This document shows, piece after piece, positions 1 to 13,480 of a DNA stretch of 64,000 nt; positions within the stretch are counted from its first letter, which is position 1; each line of letters begins with the position of its first letter. Position numbers and translations under genes: made by a program. The notes beneath the pieces are model-generated. The model searched no databases, had not been told where the DNA came from, and saw nothing but the letters and a program-made list of their open reading frames with translations. Origin of the DNA: Fragum whitleyi (lineage: Eukaryota; Mollusca; Bivalvia; Cardiida; Cardiidae); the NCBI GenBank assembly GCA_948146395.1, contig OX411549.1:36416693-36480692 (forward strand). The letters are read 5' to 3'.

Positions 1-170
1 TGAATTTTGAATGCTCAGTTGTAAAATGGGGAATCGTTAATTATTACATATCAATGCTTGTTTGTTTCAAAATGCTTAACATGGATGCATGATTAAATTT
101 CGAAAATAATACCGAATAATTATAACTTTTCTGATGTTGACCTTGAACTTTGACGTATACTATGAAACAG

Positions 171-299
171 CCCTGCGTTCAGGATGACAAAACGATACAA
201 ACAGTTTGCAATTATATCCCGCCTTGCACGCAAGTGCACGTACAAAGTAGGCTAAAATTGAAAAACTGTTTGCATTGTTTTTTTTATCCTGAACGCAGT
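171..299. repeat. family G MITE (CCCTGCGTTCAGGATGAC ends)
   Basis: Inverted ends CCCTGCGTTCAGG / CCTGAACGCAG enclose paired AAACAGTTTGCAAT / AACTGTTTGCA segments and a smaller hairpin around the GCACG/CGTGC core. About 129 bp. Copies also lie at 57130 and 62916. It is flanked by GACCTTGAACTTTGAC and GACCTTGACCTTTGAC, itself a short direct repeat. Confidence 0.6.
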
Positions 300-744
300 G
301 CAAGTTTACTAGTCAAAAATCGTTCAAAACTTATGGTATGGTGACCTTGACCTTTGACTTATAACACTGCTTTTGTTTTGAGTTACCCTTAATAGAGCTC
401 AAAGAAGACTTGGTAAAAAATGATGGTTTCAAGGATTTCTCTGACATGAAACGTTCAAGACGAGAAGAAAACAACACAGGGCAGAATTTCATCTCTCTGT
501 CTGCTATTTACGTTTTCTGATGACTCGGCTTTTAGATTTTGTATCCTGTTGAGTGATAGTGCCGTTAAACTTTCTGTTACATATTTCATTTAAATGAAAT
601 TCATACCGATAGATACCGTAAAATTGTATTATGTAAATGAGATAGAAAGTCATACCAAAAAGCAGCTATTTTATAATCATAACCTTTAAGTAGTCGGTGG
701 ATAAAAAACGATAAAAAACGATAATCATGACCAAGAATTTAGAT

Positions 745-1030
745 TTTATCTTATAACTATACAAATATCCGTGAGATAACATCCCATATGATATTTTTAT
801 ATCAAATGTATATTTTAGAACAATGACACATTGAGGTTATTCTTAAAAACTTGCATTTCTGTTAGAAACATCGACGAAAACAAGGCAAATAAAGGTTATA
901 AGATAAATACAATACGTACTTAGTGTATTGTAAGAAAAAAACACCGAACTCGTTTGTGTCGGCAGAGTATCAACAATTAATCCCCCAAACCTCGATAGAT
1001 ACTTTTTTTCAAACCACTAAGTATGAATCA
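745..1030 (+). repeat. family E foldback element, left arm and centre
   Basis: The arm begins ATAACTATACAAATATCCGT and includes GCATTTCTGTTAGAAACATC and a centre around GTACTTAGTGTATTGT...ACCACTAAGTA. An inverted relative lies at 1920-2210; the two could be the arms of one 1.46-kb foldback element or two truncated copies. Confidence 0.55.
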
Positions 1031-1503
1031 TAAATATTGTCCCCTTTATATAAATTGATAAATAAATAAGAAATAAATAAATGAAATCGTAAAATTAAAT
1101 GTTTCAAGAATCTAAGTAAAGAGCTCAAAATGCTCTCCGGTATACTCTACTAACGGTTATACGAATGATCTTTAAGGGACTCACTTTAAGTTAAGATAGA
1201 TATAGAAAACAGGGCATACAAAAGTATATCTGGAATTATAATATTTTTCTAAATCTATTGTGGATCATTAAAGATATTTTGCCAGTTTTCTTTTAATTCA
1301 TAGTTTGCTTAAAGCCTGTCAAAATATTTAAGAGTCTCAGAAACCTATAACTGTGTCATGCTGTTATTGAACCGAATAGATCCATAAATTTGTATAACAA
1401 TACGGTTTTCGTTAGATACCATGTTGTGAGATGGATGTTCCTGTCTTCATTGATATACATGGTCAGGTTTAACCTACTTTCTTATAAAATCATTTGATCC
1501 ATT

Positions 1504-1664
1504 TAGGTAGTGGAACCGTAATAGTTCCGCAACATTTTGGAACTAATGATCTTTCACAATGACCGAGGTTTTCTAATGGAATTCATTAGGAAACCTGGCT
1601 TAACATTGTTAAAGTTCATTACTCCGGAAACGTTACTGAACTAGTTTTGGTCCACTACTTTAAA
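1504..1664. repeat. 161-bp imperfect palindrome
   Basis: The arms GTAGTGGAACC...TTTTCTAATGG and ATTCATTAGGAAACC...GGTCCACTAC pair across the centre at about 1583-1586. It is probably a MITE with almost no loop. No other copy was seen in this window. Confidence 0.6.
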
Positions 1665-1919
1665 GATACAGTGGGCAGCCTTCGCGTAAAAGACTTGAAT
1701 ACTCTGTAATCACATGCACTAATTTATAAAATACATGTAATATATACATGTACCAATTATTAAAGAATTAAAAAAAACTGTTGTGGTAGGACTAGGATTT
1801 ATTTATGAGCTTCGGTCACCATTTTTTCTAAAAAAAAGACGTAGTCTTTCAAATAAGTATTTTCAGGGCATACTTTATTGAAAAAATTCTTATGAAATTA
1901 CTTCTCGGTTGGTTTTATA

Positions 1920-2210
1920 TAAATATACGTGCTTAGTGTTTTGTATGAAAATAATCTTTTGAGGTTTGGGGAAATTGTCAATTCCCACAACCAAGTTAGA
2001 TATTTTTTTTCACACAATACACTAAGAATGGATTATATTCTCCTTATTACCTCTTTTTGTCTTGTTTGCTTCGATGTTTCTAACAGAAATGCAAGTTTCT
2101 AAAAATAACCGCATTATGTCATTGTTCTAAAAATAACTATGTCTTATCAAAAAAAGAAAAAATCATATGGGATGTTATCACACGAATATTTGTATAGTCA
2201 TAAGATAAAA
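1920..2210 (-). repeat. family E foldback element, inverted copy
   Basis: It mirrors 745-1030: GATGTTTCTAACAGAAATGC, GGGATGTTATCACACG and ATATTTGTATAGTCATAAG. It also carries the central ACGTGCTTAGTGTTTTGTAT. Confidence 0.55.
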
Positions 2211-2676
2211 ACAATTTCCCTTAGTTGAGTCTCGAGTGGTTGCGAAAAGCACTCACATTTTATTGACAATTTATACAGTAAATAAAATGAATCCAAAATA
2301 TCTTGCCCTTTGTTCATACAAATGTTATGTCGTCTGATCAAAATAACAAAAAAAAATAAAAAGGGGAAGAAAATAGACGTTAAACAAGTCACCTAACTGT
2401 CTATTGTCATTTTTGAGTGTGCACTGTAATTTAAAAGAACTAAAATATGCAAACATTAGAAGCATCTGTTTGCGTTGTGAACAGTGATAGCGTAAGAACT
2501 TCTTTCAAGATACCTTCTGTTATCAAAACACCTGGAAAATATACGATAGGGTGCGCAGGAGCATGCTTACATTCTTCAAGGCTTTCCACTTGGATCGTCG
2601 ACATTTCTTGATTTATTGGACACTTGACGATTTCATCGACCTGTACGCCATCATTGTCCAAGGATTAAGAATAATT

Positions 2677-2920
2677 AAGCCTGTGTGTTAAATTTCCATC
2701 AACCTAAAATGTGCACCAAGCAAATACTTTGGCCAGCCTGTGCACCTGCACAGTCTGTCCATAGTCTTCACTTGGCGCTATGTGGAAAGAAAAATAAGCC
2801 TCAAAGTGTCTTTAAACGGACAGACAATATTTCATTTGCACTATATGACTGTCTAAGCTGCTCAAGGTTTGCAACTCACGTACATGTCAAATTGTTAGCA
2901 ATGTCACGCACAGACTGAAT
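2677..2920. repeat. family C MITE
   Basis: The ends GCCTGTGTGTTAAATTTCC and its inverted relative AATGTCACGCACAGACT enclose an inner hairpin GCCTGTGCACCTGCACAGTC. This family (about 240 bp) is the commonest repeat here; its consensus end reads GAGCCTGTGTGTGACATTTC. Confidence 0.65.
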
Positions 2921-3442
2921 TGATTTCAAGGTCGCAGCTCAATGTTAAAGATAAAAATAATATATTGTTTTCTCTTTTTGTGACTTTTCCACATTTCGAA
3001 GACACGTTCCTTTCGGAAACATTTTTATTTACTATATTATATTTCTGTACATGCAGCCAAATGTAAGAAATAGTTAGAAATAATTTCGTTCAAGCAAAAA
3101 TCGAAAATGAAAAAAAAAGGAAATATATCTAAATATATCATCTTTGAATTATGGATTCCAATTTATTTTACCGACTAAGTATTACCAATTGTTGCTAATG
3201 TTTACATTTGAAGAATTAGACATCTGAAGCTTATTCCATTTACATGATAGAGGGATAGAGAAAGGATGGGGTCCCCAGGTGTGACATTTTACACGTGAAA
3301 AATGAGCCAAGATTAAAGGGCATGGTTGTATTGGTGACAAATGCGTTGTTGAAGCCTGTAGAGATACTTTAACTTCGATTGAGATTATCGCTTTTAAGCC
3401 TGACCCTTTATAACCTCGTTACTGACGATGCATTACCAAAAT

Positions 3443-3680
3443 GAGCTTGTGCGTGACATTTCCAACAATTTGACAAGTGCGTGAATAGCAAACGTTTTGT
3501 AGCCTAAACAGATATATAGTGTAATTAGAAAATGACAGTACTGTTTAAAGATACTTTGAGACCCTATCTTTCCACAAAGTGCAAAGTGAATACTCTTGTC
3601 AGACTGTGCAGATGCACAGGCTGACTAGAGTTTTTGCTTGGCGCACATTTGAAATTGTAGGAAATGTCACACACAGGCTC
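3443..3680. repeat. family C MITE
   Basis: It runs from GAGCTTGTGCGTGACATTTC to GGAAATGTCACACACAGGCT, with the inner hairpin AGACTGTGCAGATGCACAGG. It has a good match at both ends. Confidence 0.75.
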
Positions 3681-3753
3681 AAATGTCTTCTTTCGATTTT
3701 ATATCTGTGACCGAGATTACTTTTCGTACTCAACTGAGAATTTATTCATATTT

Positions 3754-4018
3754 GACTTGTTGGTTAGGCATTAAACTTCCAATCTGGAAGTCGTGGGTTC
3801 GATCCCCGATTGAGGCATATATCCTTTCCGACGTTTGTCTCTCCCCGATGGGTAGATAATCGTAAACCTATGTGAGATAGCAGTCGGAGGCTAGGAAAGG
3901 GTGTAATGGTAGTACAGGTGAAAGAAATACTTAGAATCTATTGTTAGGTGCTCCGGTCGCCGCGATATAACTGCGAAATTGTTGAAAGCGGCGTAAAACC
4001 CATTCAAACAAACAAACA
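3754..4018 (+). mobile_element. SINE, same family as the 21-kb copy, decayed head
   Basis: Box B GGTTCGATCCCC at about 3797-3808 follows a damaged tRNA-like head. The body matches the 21-kb SINE (TCGCCGCGATATAACTG, GTTGAAAGCGGCGT). It ends in an (AAAC)n tail at about 4003-4020. Confidence 0.75.
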
Positions 4019-4161
4019 AATTTTGACTTTTCAAAAAAGATGTATTTCTGATTGAACGGTATATGGAAAACGTATAAGAGTAAAGAATGCGGTGTCTAGA
4101 TCATTTTTTTATTTAAGTTTAAAATATTCTTAAAGTTTGAAAAAAACACTTATTCAAAATT

Positions 4162-4421
4162 TGACCCGTCACGTAAAAAGGGAATCATCTGGGTAGTGCG
4201 TAAAGTGTCGACCCTAGTCAGACTGCGCGGTTTGCGCAGACTGACTGGGGGCGAAACTTTTCGCACTTTGCTTTTTTTCTGAATCTAGAATGATTAATCT
4301 ACCTTCCAGTGAAAAAAAAATTGAAATGCGACCTTCGGTTGAGCTATGCTGGACCCAATCTCATTTTCCAATATTTAGAGTTCAGAGTTCCCAAATGGCC
4401 CCTTTTCGCGTGAAGGGTCAC
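4162..4421. repeat. family B MITE
   Basis: The ends TGACCCGTCACGTAAAAAGG and CCCCTTTTCGCGTGAAGGGT are inverted repeats. The inner hairpin AGTCAGACTGCGCGG...CGCAGACTGACT is centred near 4230. About 260 bp. The family occurs at least five times here. Confidence 0.72.
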
Positions 4422-4424
4422 ACT

Positions 4425-5480
4425 CAGGTGAAGGTGGCTTTTGACATTGTAAACCATGCAAGAGATATATTTTCGCTGACGAAAGTTTTGTTTTAAGAAG
4501 AAATAATTGGGGAAAAAAAACATAACAATATAAGGAATAAGTTTCATTAAGACGACTTTTGTCGAGCCCTTTTGTGTTGGACGTGACGTAGTTGTTTCTA
4601 TATAACAAGTCACGGATGCATGTGCGTTAGTCCGTCCGTCCGAATTAGTCAGGGCAATTCAATTTTTCAAACATTTTTAGATTGATTTAAAAATAACTTT
4701 ACGCAAATATTCTCCATCATAACAAATTGCGCTATTTTGAAGGATTTTTTTTTTCTGGATATCTCCAAGATCAATGTCATTTATTTAACGGAGTTCCAGG
4801 TTGCTCCATGTTCATAAGAAGGGTCAAATATTTTTTCTTGGATATTTTGATGATATACTTTCTCTGAAACTACTCTTTCTCTTAATCAATCCAGTCACTT
4901 TTGGTATGACATCACTTTAAGGTATTAATGAGTTTGAAAAGAAAAAAAAAGGAAAAAAATGTCACACTCATTCCGTGAACGGTTCCTTGAATATCAAAAT
5001 GAAAAAGAGCAAGCATAATTAAATAGGTATTGAAAAAGATTATATATTAAACAAAATACATACAAGTTTGGCTATCAAAGGCTCCTCGAGTTACTAATTC
5101 ATTTCTCGCTTGACTCTCAATTTGGCAATCTGAGAATTATCATGTAATGGACAAAGATATTAAGATGGTATCGAAGTTGAGAGAGAAGAAGGTTCGTCAT
5201 TGAATGACCAGATATATGAGCATTATCGCGCTAACATGATACCACATTTCACTTGATTAATGCGAAACTACGCAAGTATCCTAGCTCCTATCATGTGACC
5301 AGTCTTCCTGTCGGGTACACGTAAAGGGGGTCAGATGTCAACATCAAAACGGTGGATTGAATCGGTAATTTTTCAATGATCAGTCTCGTTATTCAGTGTC
5401 CATTTCACAGGATACCGTAATACTGTACCCTCTAATAACGTTCTTCCGGGGGCCAAACACCCTTCGTAATGCGAATATTT
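4425..5480. other. unassigned stretch
   Basis: Between a family B and a family D element. Nothing recognised apart from A/T homopolymers. Confidence 0.45.
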
Positions 5481-5488
5481 GAACCTTT

Positions 5489-5714
5489 GAATACTTTACT
5501 GTTTTACAAAATTTAAGGCCTGTCCAAATTCAAAGGTTTTGCTGACGAAAATCTAAAGTGGATTTAATTTGATAAATAACCATTCTGTAGGGTTGAAAAT
5601 AGTGTGGAAAAAGAAGATATTGCTTGTCAGAAGCAATTTCTTCTTTTTTCAAAATGTTTTCTGTCATAAAATCACAGGCACGTAAAAAGCAGGGATTAAA
5701 CAGCAAAGGGTTAA
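5489..5714 (-). repeat. family D MITE, inverted, one end mutated
   Basis: It ends CAGCAAAGGGTTAA at 5701-5714, with the inner hairpin TTGCTTGTCAGAAGCAATTT. The left end (GAATACTTTACTG) has lost its TTAA. Confidence 0.62.
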
Positions 5715-5828
5715 GCAACATCCCGCTTAATTCGAAGATAATGAGTGGGCCAAATTGGTTGACTCGCGCCTTTTCTCTCTACGGGTGACAAAAGCTTATT
5801 GACAATGGCTTGAATTAGCCAACCTCAT

Positions 5829-5912
5829 CCTCGCATCCCCCGGGGTCTCCCTATTTGCTACGCTATATCGATATAGCGTAGCAAAATAGGGAGACCCCGG
5901 CGTACCCGAGGA
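5829..5912. repeat. 84-bp near-perfect palindrome
   Basis: The centre is TATATCGATATA at 5864-5875. The inner arms GGGGTCTCCCTATTTGCTAC and GTAGCAAAATAGGGAGACCC pair almost fully, and weaker pairing continues outside. It has essentially no loop, so it could extrude as a cruciform. Confidence 0.75.
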
Positions 5913-6169
5913 CAAGCAAACCGCGCGCCTTGTCCCATTGATTGACTTTATAAAAATACTCGATATAAGATTGATATGGGAAATATTTTTTTTTTTCGAA
6001 AATGCCCGTTTCGAGCATTATATATGCTTGCATGACTTAAAAGTCATTGATCATTGATTATAAACTACAAGAGTAATTACTAAGCGCCTTATTATTATTT
6101 GAAGAAAATAGGATTGAATTTTATTTTTGTATCTCGGAAAAAAGCATTATACAGTATTCCAAAACTTAA

Positions 6170-6418
6170 CTGCTTTGGTGGCCTAGTGGTAAAGGCGCTC
6201 GATCCGTGACCTGGAGGTCTGTGGTTCGCGCAACACCGTCACCAGGGTGTGTTTAGGGGCAAAGCACTCGATAGCCAGTCCCAGTTAACCCAGCTGTAGA
6301 ATTGAGTAATGGGTTTAAACTACTGCTCCCTCTCAGGGACGTAAACATCAGGATTGAGTGTTCGTGAGCGACTCTATAAGCTTAAGCTTTCCTCGTAATA
6401 GAAGTGAAATAAATAAGT
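6170..6418 (+). mobile_element. tRNA-derived SINE, second family
   Basis: It has a tRNA-like head with box A TGGCCTAGTGGTAAAGGCGC and a box B relative GGTTCGCGCAAC. A body of about 180 bp follows and ends near GAAATAAATAAGT. The body is not the one in the 21-kb SINE. No target-site duplication was recognised. Confidence 0.6.
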
Positions 6419-6419
6419 A

Positions 6420-9400
6420 TAATTCAAACCTAACTAAATTAATGACTTTTAGTTCTGAGCTCTAGACCCATTACATTAACCTGATTTTATTTAAAGCATG
6501 TTTCCTCGACGGAAAGTACTTTGGATCACAATATTTTAATGAAAGTGTGCATGTTTTAGACGTTACAAGGAGAGATTACCTTTTACTATTTTTTTGCGAG
6601 AAGTAGGCTAGGTGTACAAATAAAGAAGATATGTCGTTGTGGGCAAATCTTCAACTACGGTTAGTTTATTGAAAAGATAAAACGTCAGTTTACCATTCGA
6701 CGACAAAATAGCTTCTGAATAAACACAGAAATAATCTGTTAGCTTTAACTCAGGAACAAGTCAATTTCCAGCGACAAAATCTTAATGCGTAAGCATTTTG
6801 ATTTGTACTTAATTTATTGTGTTTTCCGTGTGAGATTCCATCTTTCTGCACCAAATATTTTCTTTAAAAATCTTCACAGAAAGTTCCGATCCGAAAGTAA
6901 CAAAGTTTCTAAAAAATGTTTCATCGCCCACCAGGTTCATTCAAAGAATTGTTTTCCATGAAGAGCTAGGGTTTACATAATAGAAAATACAAACAAATTC
7001 TTTCCTCAGATGCCAAACAGATTTCGTTTGCTTTCTGCAAGAAAATTCTTTGTACGAATGTCTACTTACTGTTTGCATAAACTACAGCGTTTATTGACAA
7101 TGTTTATTTTTCGTAACTGCTACCTGAAATGCCATGATTTAACCAAAATATACTAAAGGTGTTGTTGAACACTGCAATAAGATGTTCAATGTAAAATGAT
7201 TTTTTTTTTTCAGTTTCAGTTATAGAGGTGGACACTCCGGGAAGTGTTAAACGAATAAAGCTGTAAGCTGGTTAGAACTTCTTGTTGTTTAACAATCGAA
7301 GTTAATTCGGCTAATTCATTGGTAACGTAATCATAATATCACTGGAAAACTCGAATCGAAAAATAAATGAAAAACTATAGAAAACAAGTACAGTAAAGTT
7401 TGTGTTATATCTTTAAAAAGCGCCCATCTTCAATTATTATGGATAACATGTAAAGGTAGATGCATGTCAGCCTGTTATATATGGTGAGTTACGGTGAATT
7501 TATTACGGATTCTGATGTATCCCTATCACGCCATGGTCCAGGTGGACAAATATAAAATTCACGATGATTCAACTCGACCGTAAACAGTTTAATTCATTCG
7601 AATTTCAACTATATAGTTAAATTTCCTTTTTTTTATCTATTTATTTCGAATTTCATAAGAGTGTCTCATCGTGTAAAAAGAAAGGTAAATATATAATATA
7701 TATGTGAATATAGTCAACATTCTTCTGGAAAATTTGTTTGAATAATTATTGTTGAGCACTGCCAAATTCGATCTACAATTTGTTCATTTGATTTAATATT
7801 TGATACTAAAAGTTTACTTTAAAGATAAAAATGTTAAGCAAAGAGTAGTTTCACATTCATAGATATGCAAAAATATGGAAAAGTATTTAATTTCCACATA
7901 AATCTACCATGATATTTCTGGGGATTAAGTAAGGAAGGAAATGAACATTATCATTCATAATCTTAATATAGAACTTTCATTTTTCACATTGATACAAAAT
8001 ATAACAATCATAAACATCTGATACATCTGAACCTATCAGTTCTGAAGACATATTTTAAACTTTGGCACATAAACTTTCATCTCAAAATTAACAAAAAGGT
8101 CCGATCACATTCGATGAAGGGAATGCTTCTTCGCCTTATTGGTGTAAAACGATTTATTCAGTACAGCCGTATACATCAGTCATGAGGGGTGCTTTCGCTA
8201 AGGTCCGCGCTAAGATGACAAGGCTTGAAGTTGAACTATCTTTTTCTTGAGCTTGTGTTATTACCTGAAAATAGATAATAGAAAAATGATATTTACAATA
8301 ATTGTATACATATAGATTCTGACGTGAAGTTTTATTTGAGACAAGCCGATCTTAACGGAGCCTCTGGCGTGTTTATAAATACCTTTTTAAAATAGTTTTA
8401 GATCAGCTTTTCTCAAATAAAATCGAAAAACAGATTTTTTTTTCATACAAACAGAATTTTATGTGATATAAAACACACAGTTTACTACCATCACCAAAAA
8501 TTGCCTCGCTGAATTTGAATTAGAAGAAGTCGTGATGATGTCATATAAAGACTAGTAAGATGCATGTGCAAGACAATGATACTTCTGTCTGGTCGCCGAG
8601 AAGACAAGGGTGGCTTTTTGAGACGAATATCTTATCATTGCATTACAATTTATCAATTGCACTTAAGATTTTTTTTCACTTTAACATATGATTTTCTAAC
8701 CAAGTTATTCGTTTCCCGAAAGCATACGGCGGGGCGTTGAAATCGTCAATGAGGCACACTAACTATTCTATGTTTTCTATAAATAAGACTTACGCGTACA
8801 TAATAAAGTCAAGAAAATGCTACCCATGAGCAGTCAAGATATGTCCATCAAAGTAAAGCGTTTTACCTACATCTATTATCGGCACTTTTTTGGTATAAGT
8901 ATGGGCGTTTTGACACGAACATATTTCATTTATTCATGTAAAGAGCTTTTCATGCTGTAACACTGTAACCAAATATTAAGCATTAAAATTTGTAACAGGG
9001 TGGAAATTTTACGCCAAATTATATCATGCGGTCGTGTTCCTTTCTTAAAACATTATCTCATGTCTTCATAACTCTGACATGAAATCTTAGTCATTCTATA
9101 TGTTTAAAACATAATCATGTTTCATATGAGATTTGTAATCTTTTTGCCACGAGATATATCAAAACGAAATTCAAGATGGCTGCCAACAATTTCATAAATC
9201 ACGTGACCAAAGTCAAAAGTCTCCTGGATATTGTAACATAATGATACATTAAAAGAAATTGGATCGACAGTGACCATGTATCTGTATACGATAAATTCAT
9301 CGGGCGGAAAGGTACATTGATCTTGTGTATCCCTACGGAAAAATGAAGCCCGTTCTAAAGCCTCAGCCGACTTTAAAGCCTATCCTACTCATTAAAAAGA

Positions 9401-9844
9401 CGCTATTATTTCATGAAAACGGGTTAAACTTAATTTAAATATTCATGTAATAAATAAACGTAATTTTGGTTTTGGCGTTATCGAATCTAGAGAAACTCGC
9501 GATTTTGAAACAGAAAGGAATCATTATAAAACGTATATTGATATTATCCGAAATGTTGGAAGAGTGGGTGGAAATTTGAATGAGCATTATATTCATACAT
9601 GTACAAAGACATTTTAATGTAATTCCGACAAGATATGAATGTTTTTGTGTTTTTTCTCACTAAATACAAAAACAGCAAAATATCGTTAGCGCGTACTCAT
9701 TCTTTTCGAGTTTAAAATATGTAGTTATCATTGCGTAAAGCATATGTTATCGTATGTATTTTTGCATCTGATACAAGTTAAAATGTCTTGAAAGACGAAT
9801 CCAGATGGATGTATAGTTTTATTGTATAGTGATATATCTTATAT
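6420..9844. other. 3.4 kb without recognised features
   Basis: AT-rich sequence downstream of ovo. I see no frames above background, no inverted repeats of note and no family member from elsewhere in the window. Confidence 0.5.
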
Positions 9845-10062
9845 GAGCTTGTGCGTGAGATTTCCAACAACTTCAAATATGCGCAAACCAAAGACTCCGA
9901 CCAGCCTGTGCATACGCGCAGTCTGACCAGAGTCTTCACTATGCGTTTAGTAGAAAGATAATGTCTCAGAGTATCTTTAGGCCATCTGGTAATTTTATAT
10001 TTACAGTAAATACTCCATGTTTGCACATCGGGAAAATTTCAAATTGTTAGCATCGTGAAATT
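9845..10062. repeat. family C MITE, far end decayed
   Basis: GAGCTTGTGCGTGAGATTTC start and the inner hairpin CCTGTGCATACGCGCAGTCT are clear. The far end survives only as ATTTCAAATTGTTAGC. Confidence 0.6.
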
Positions 10063-10387
10063 TTGTATGAGACTATTTCCTATGTAAAATAGTCCCATTA
10101 CTTATTTTGTTCTTTTAAAACGTATTATCTAATAATATGCATATCAACATTTTCAATATCGCTTAAAACTACTCAAACCTCTGCAAAACAGGAAGAGCAT
10201 ATTCGGGGTCAGACTAACTTTGGATAGAACACACACACTTGAGACAAACTTTAACGAAAATTGATATCAAAATAAAACGGTAGTAATTTAATTATGGTAA
10301 CGGAAAACGGTGTAAAAAGACCGAATGTGAAAGCGAATACCATAAAAATGTGTTAAATATTTGCCGTGGCATGCAAAGGATATACTA

Positions 10388-10615
10388 TTAACCCTTTACT
10401 GTTTAATCCCTGCTTTTTACGTTCCTGTGATTTTATGATTGAGAAAACATTGTGAAAAAAGAAGAAATTGCTTCTGACAAGCATTTTCTTCTTTTTCCAC
10501 ACTATTTTCTGCCCTACTGAATTGTTGTTTTTGAAATTAAATCCACTTTAAATTTTCGTCTGCAAAACCTTTGAATTTGGACAGGTCCAAATTTCGTAAA
10601 ACGGGAAAGGGTTAA
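10388..10615. repeat. family D MITE, piggyBac-like (TTAA-flanked)
   Basis: It starts TTAACCCTTTACTGTTTAA and ends GGGAAAGGGTTAA. The TTAA target duplication and CCCTTT termini are typical of piggyBac-type elements. An inner hairpin GAAATTGCTTCTGACAAGCA is at about 10464-10483. It makes no protein. Confidence 0.68.
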
Positions 10616-12090
10616 ACCCAAGATGCAGTTTGTTTTTATTTACGAACTACCATCAACAGGATCGTATGGTGGCATGATTCTGCCACGAGATACAAGATAG
10701 CAGTATCATGATAATTTAAACAATATTGCGGTACGATAAAGTATCCATGAATTTTATCACGAAAGACAAACTTTTCTAAATAATTCTATTGTGATATTTG
10801 TACCTTATATCTTGATTTTTTTTCTACGACTTTGCCTACTGATAAAACTATGCTGAACTAAAATCTGGATATCGTTATGGCTATATTTAGATAACGGCTA
10901 TCGGATTTGTTTTTATTTTCATCATTTGGCTCAGAGTGTTTCCAGTATTTACATACAGGAAAACAAAGTAATTCGAATGAGTTTTCTATTTATAGAATTC
11001 GGAATTTTTATTGCATTTTCTTTTTCCTGATGTCAATGGTAGGCATTAAATGATGAAAAAAATGAGATAGCAGATATCAATATCACAATAATTTTATCAA
11101 GAAAATAATTATGGTCACGATAAAATTTCCTGGAAATTTTATTCTATCGTGATACATGTATTTCTAAATTAATCATGATATAAAAATCTCGTATCTCGTG
11201 GCAGAATTATGCCATAGAATCGTATAAGTGTATTTGTTTATTTTCAATCGATTTTCAAACAGTTTTCCAGTCATAACGCAGCAGCTGGAGAACCTTTCAA
11301 TGGATTCCTAATAATTCATTCATCAGTTCTATACCACGACATCATTTCCGAGGCTCGTGATGTTAACTCCATCAAAGCCTGAGGTTATCAAACTTTTCTC
11401 GTTCTCGACTCGAAATCTTCTCAAATTCCAACTTGAGATTAAAATCGTTATCCTGTTATAATACTTATATAAATGTATGAACATGAAAAATAATATTGAT
11501 AAGTTGTTATAAATAACAACTTAACATTATCATATTTAATGCTCTCAAAGTTATTCAAATTCTAAGTTTGAGAGAACTCTCAGTTGCGAATGAGAAAAAG
11601 TTTTATAACCTCGAGCCCTGATATTGTGGCCAAAGATTATACAGCTTTTTTCACTAATAATTTTCTCAAGCTCCAAATTGAGATTAAATTCTATTAAAAT
11701 ATTTTAATAAATTCACAAAGATAAAAGATACTATCAATCAGTAGTTAAATAACAACTTATCAATGTTATCTTTAATGTACATATATTTAATTAATTTGAG
11801 TGAAAGTTCTCGGTTTAGAGCGAAAAAAGGGCATTTTTAGTGATGCTCACTTTTTATCCTAGTAAAAATTAGGCCTGATTTGTTAATACACTATTTCGAT
11901 TGATCAGCACGAAGCAGTTGTAATTGCTTTTAAACAGACAGTTGCAATCGTTTCGATCTAATCCAATGTGTAGAGCCTGTTAGTTTGCTGTTAATTTTCC
12001 TTTCTCATTTTTGACTCTGAACCTCTATTGGGGGGCGTAATTTTTGTTACTTATTAAGAATAAACGAAACCAAGACTTACCGACACTTTG
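10616..12090. other. ovo downstream flank
   Basis: It should contain the ovo 3' UTR in its upper part (read on the minus strand). There is no clear AATAAA within several hundred bases of the stop. It holds a decayed SINE fragment (11240-11360). Two AT-rich segments near 11400-11560 and 11640-11800 resemble each other (CTCAAATTCCAACTTGAGATT versus CTCAAGCTCCAAATTGAGATT, and AAATAACAACTTA), suggesting an old duplicate. Confidence 0.45.
11240..11360 (-). mobile_element. SINE fragment, strongly decayed
   Basis: GCAGCTGGAGAACCTTTCAA and TGGATTCCTAAT resemble the main SINE body on the minus strand. Boundaries are approximate. Confidence 0.35.
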
Positions 12091-12270
12091 TCACGTGCCT
12101 TGTTCTCCATTGCCAGATTGAGCCTCGGCAAACTTGAACTGTCGTTTATCGTAAAACCTCAGTAAGACTGGACTTTGAGGATGATAGTTCTTCAGGTGCA
12201 CATAATGCTGGCCGGGTTCTTGTGTCGTATGACCACAGTCTTCACAGACATACAGTTTGTTTCGACGCTC
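12091..12270 (-). CDS. ovo: ovo exon 6, zinc finger 4 and C-terminus
   Basis: It encodes residues 464-522 (ERRNKLYVCEDCGHT...). The atypical fourth finger uses C472, C475, H488 and H493. It is followed by YDKRQFKF and a short tail ending in GNGEQGT and TGA at 12093-12091. The acceptor is TTATTACAG at 12271-12279. A strong donor-like CG|GTAAGT lies 10 nt past the stop (GT at 12080-12079), so a further 3' UTR exon may exist; I see no convincing polyadenylation signal close by. The first 25 nt of the exon and its acceptor are tandemly copied into the intron next to it. Confidence 0.93.
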   Translation of the reverse strand, partial: ERRNKLYVCEDCGHTTQEPGQHYVHLKNYHPQSPVLLRFYDKRQFKFAEAQSGNGEQGT

Positions 12271-13116
<846 letters not shown>

Positions 13117-13242
13117 TTAGTCATAAGGAGGGAGTCTTAGGGAGTCTTGGCTTTCAGTACTCGCTTTCTACTTGGTTTTTGTGGTGAAATCGCGAGACAA
13201 ACTTGTCCAAAATGCCACAAAAATTGACGATTTGTTTTAAAT

Positions 13243-13480
13243 AAGCCTGTGTGTGACATTTCCAACAATCTCAAATGTGAGCCACGCAAGGACTCTAGTC
13301 AGCCTGTGCATTCACCCTGTATGACCAGAGTTTTCACTATTCGCTATGTAGATAGAAAAGGTCTCAAATTGTCTTAAGAAAATCAGGCAAATTTCTAATT
13401 GCACTATTTTGCCATCTCGTGAGCTCATTGCTTACATCATACGCACATTTTAAATTGTTGGAAATGTCAAGCACAGGCTC
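13243..13480. repeat. family C MITE in ovo intron 4
   Basis: It runs from AGCCTGTGTGTGACATTTCC to GAAATGTCAAGCACAGGCT. The inner hairpin arm is damaged (CCTGTGCATTCACCCTGT). It lies about 150 bp from the exon 5 acceptor. Confidence 0.7.

Noticed and set aside
2440..2661. 73-codon minus-strand frame
   Set aside because: No motif, no splice signals supporting it, and next to a family C MITE.
4344..4613. Overlapping minus-strand frames of 77-89 codons
   Set aside because: They lie over a family B MITE and its flank.
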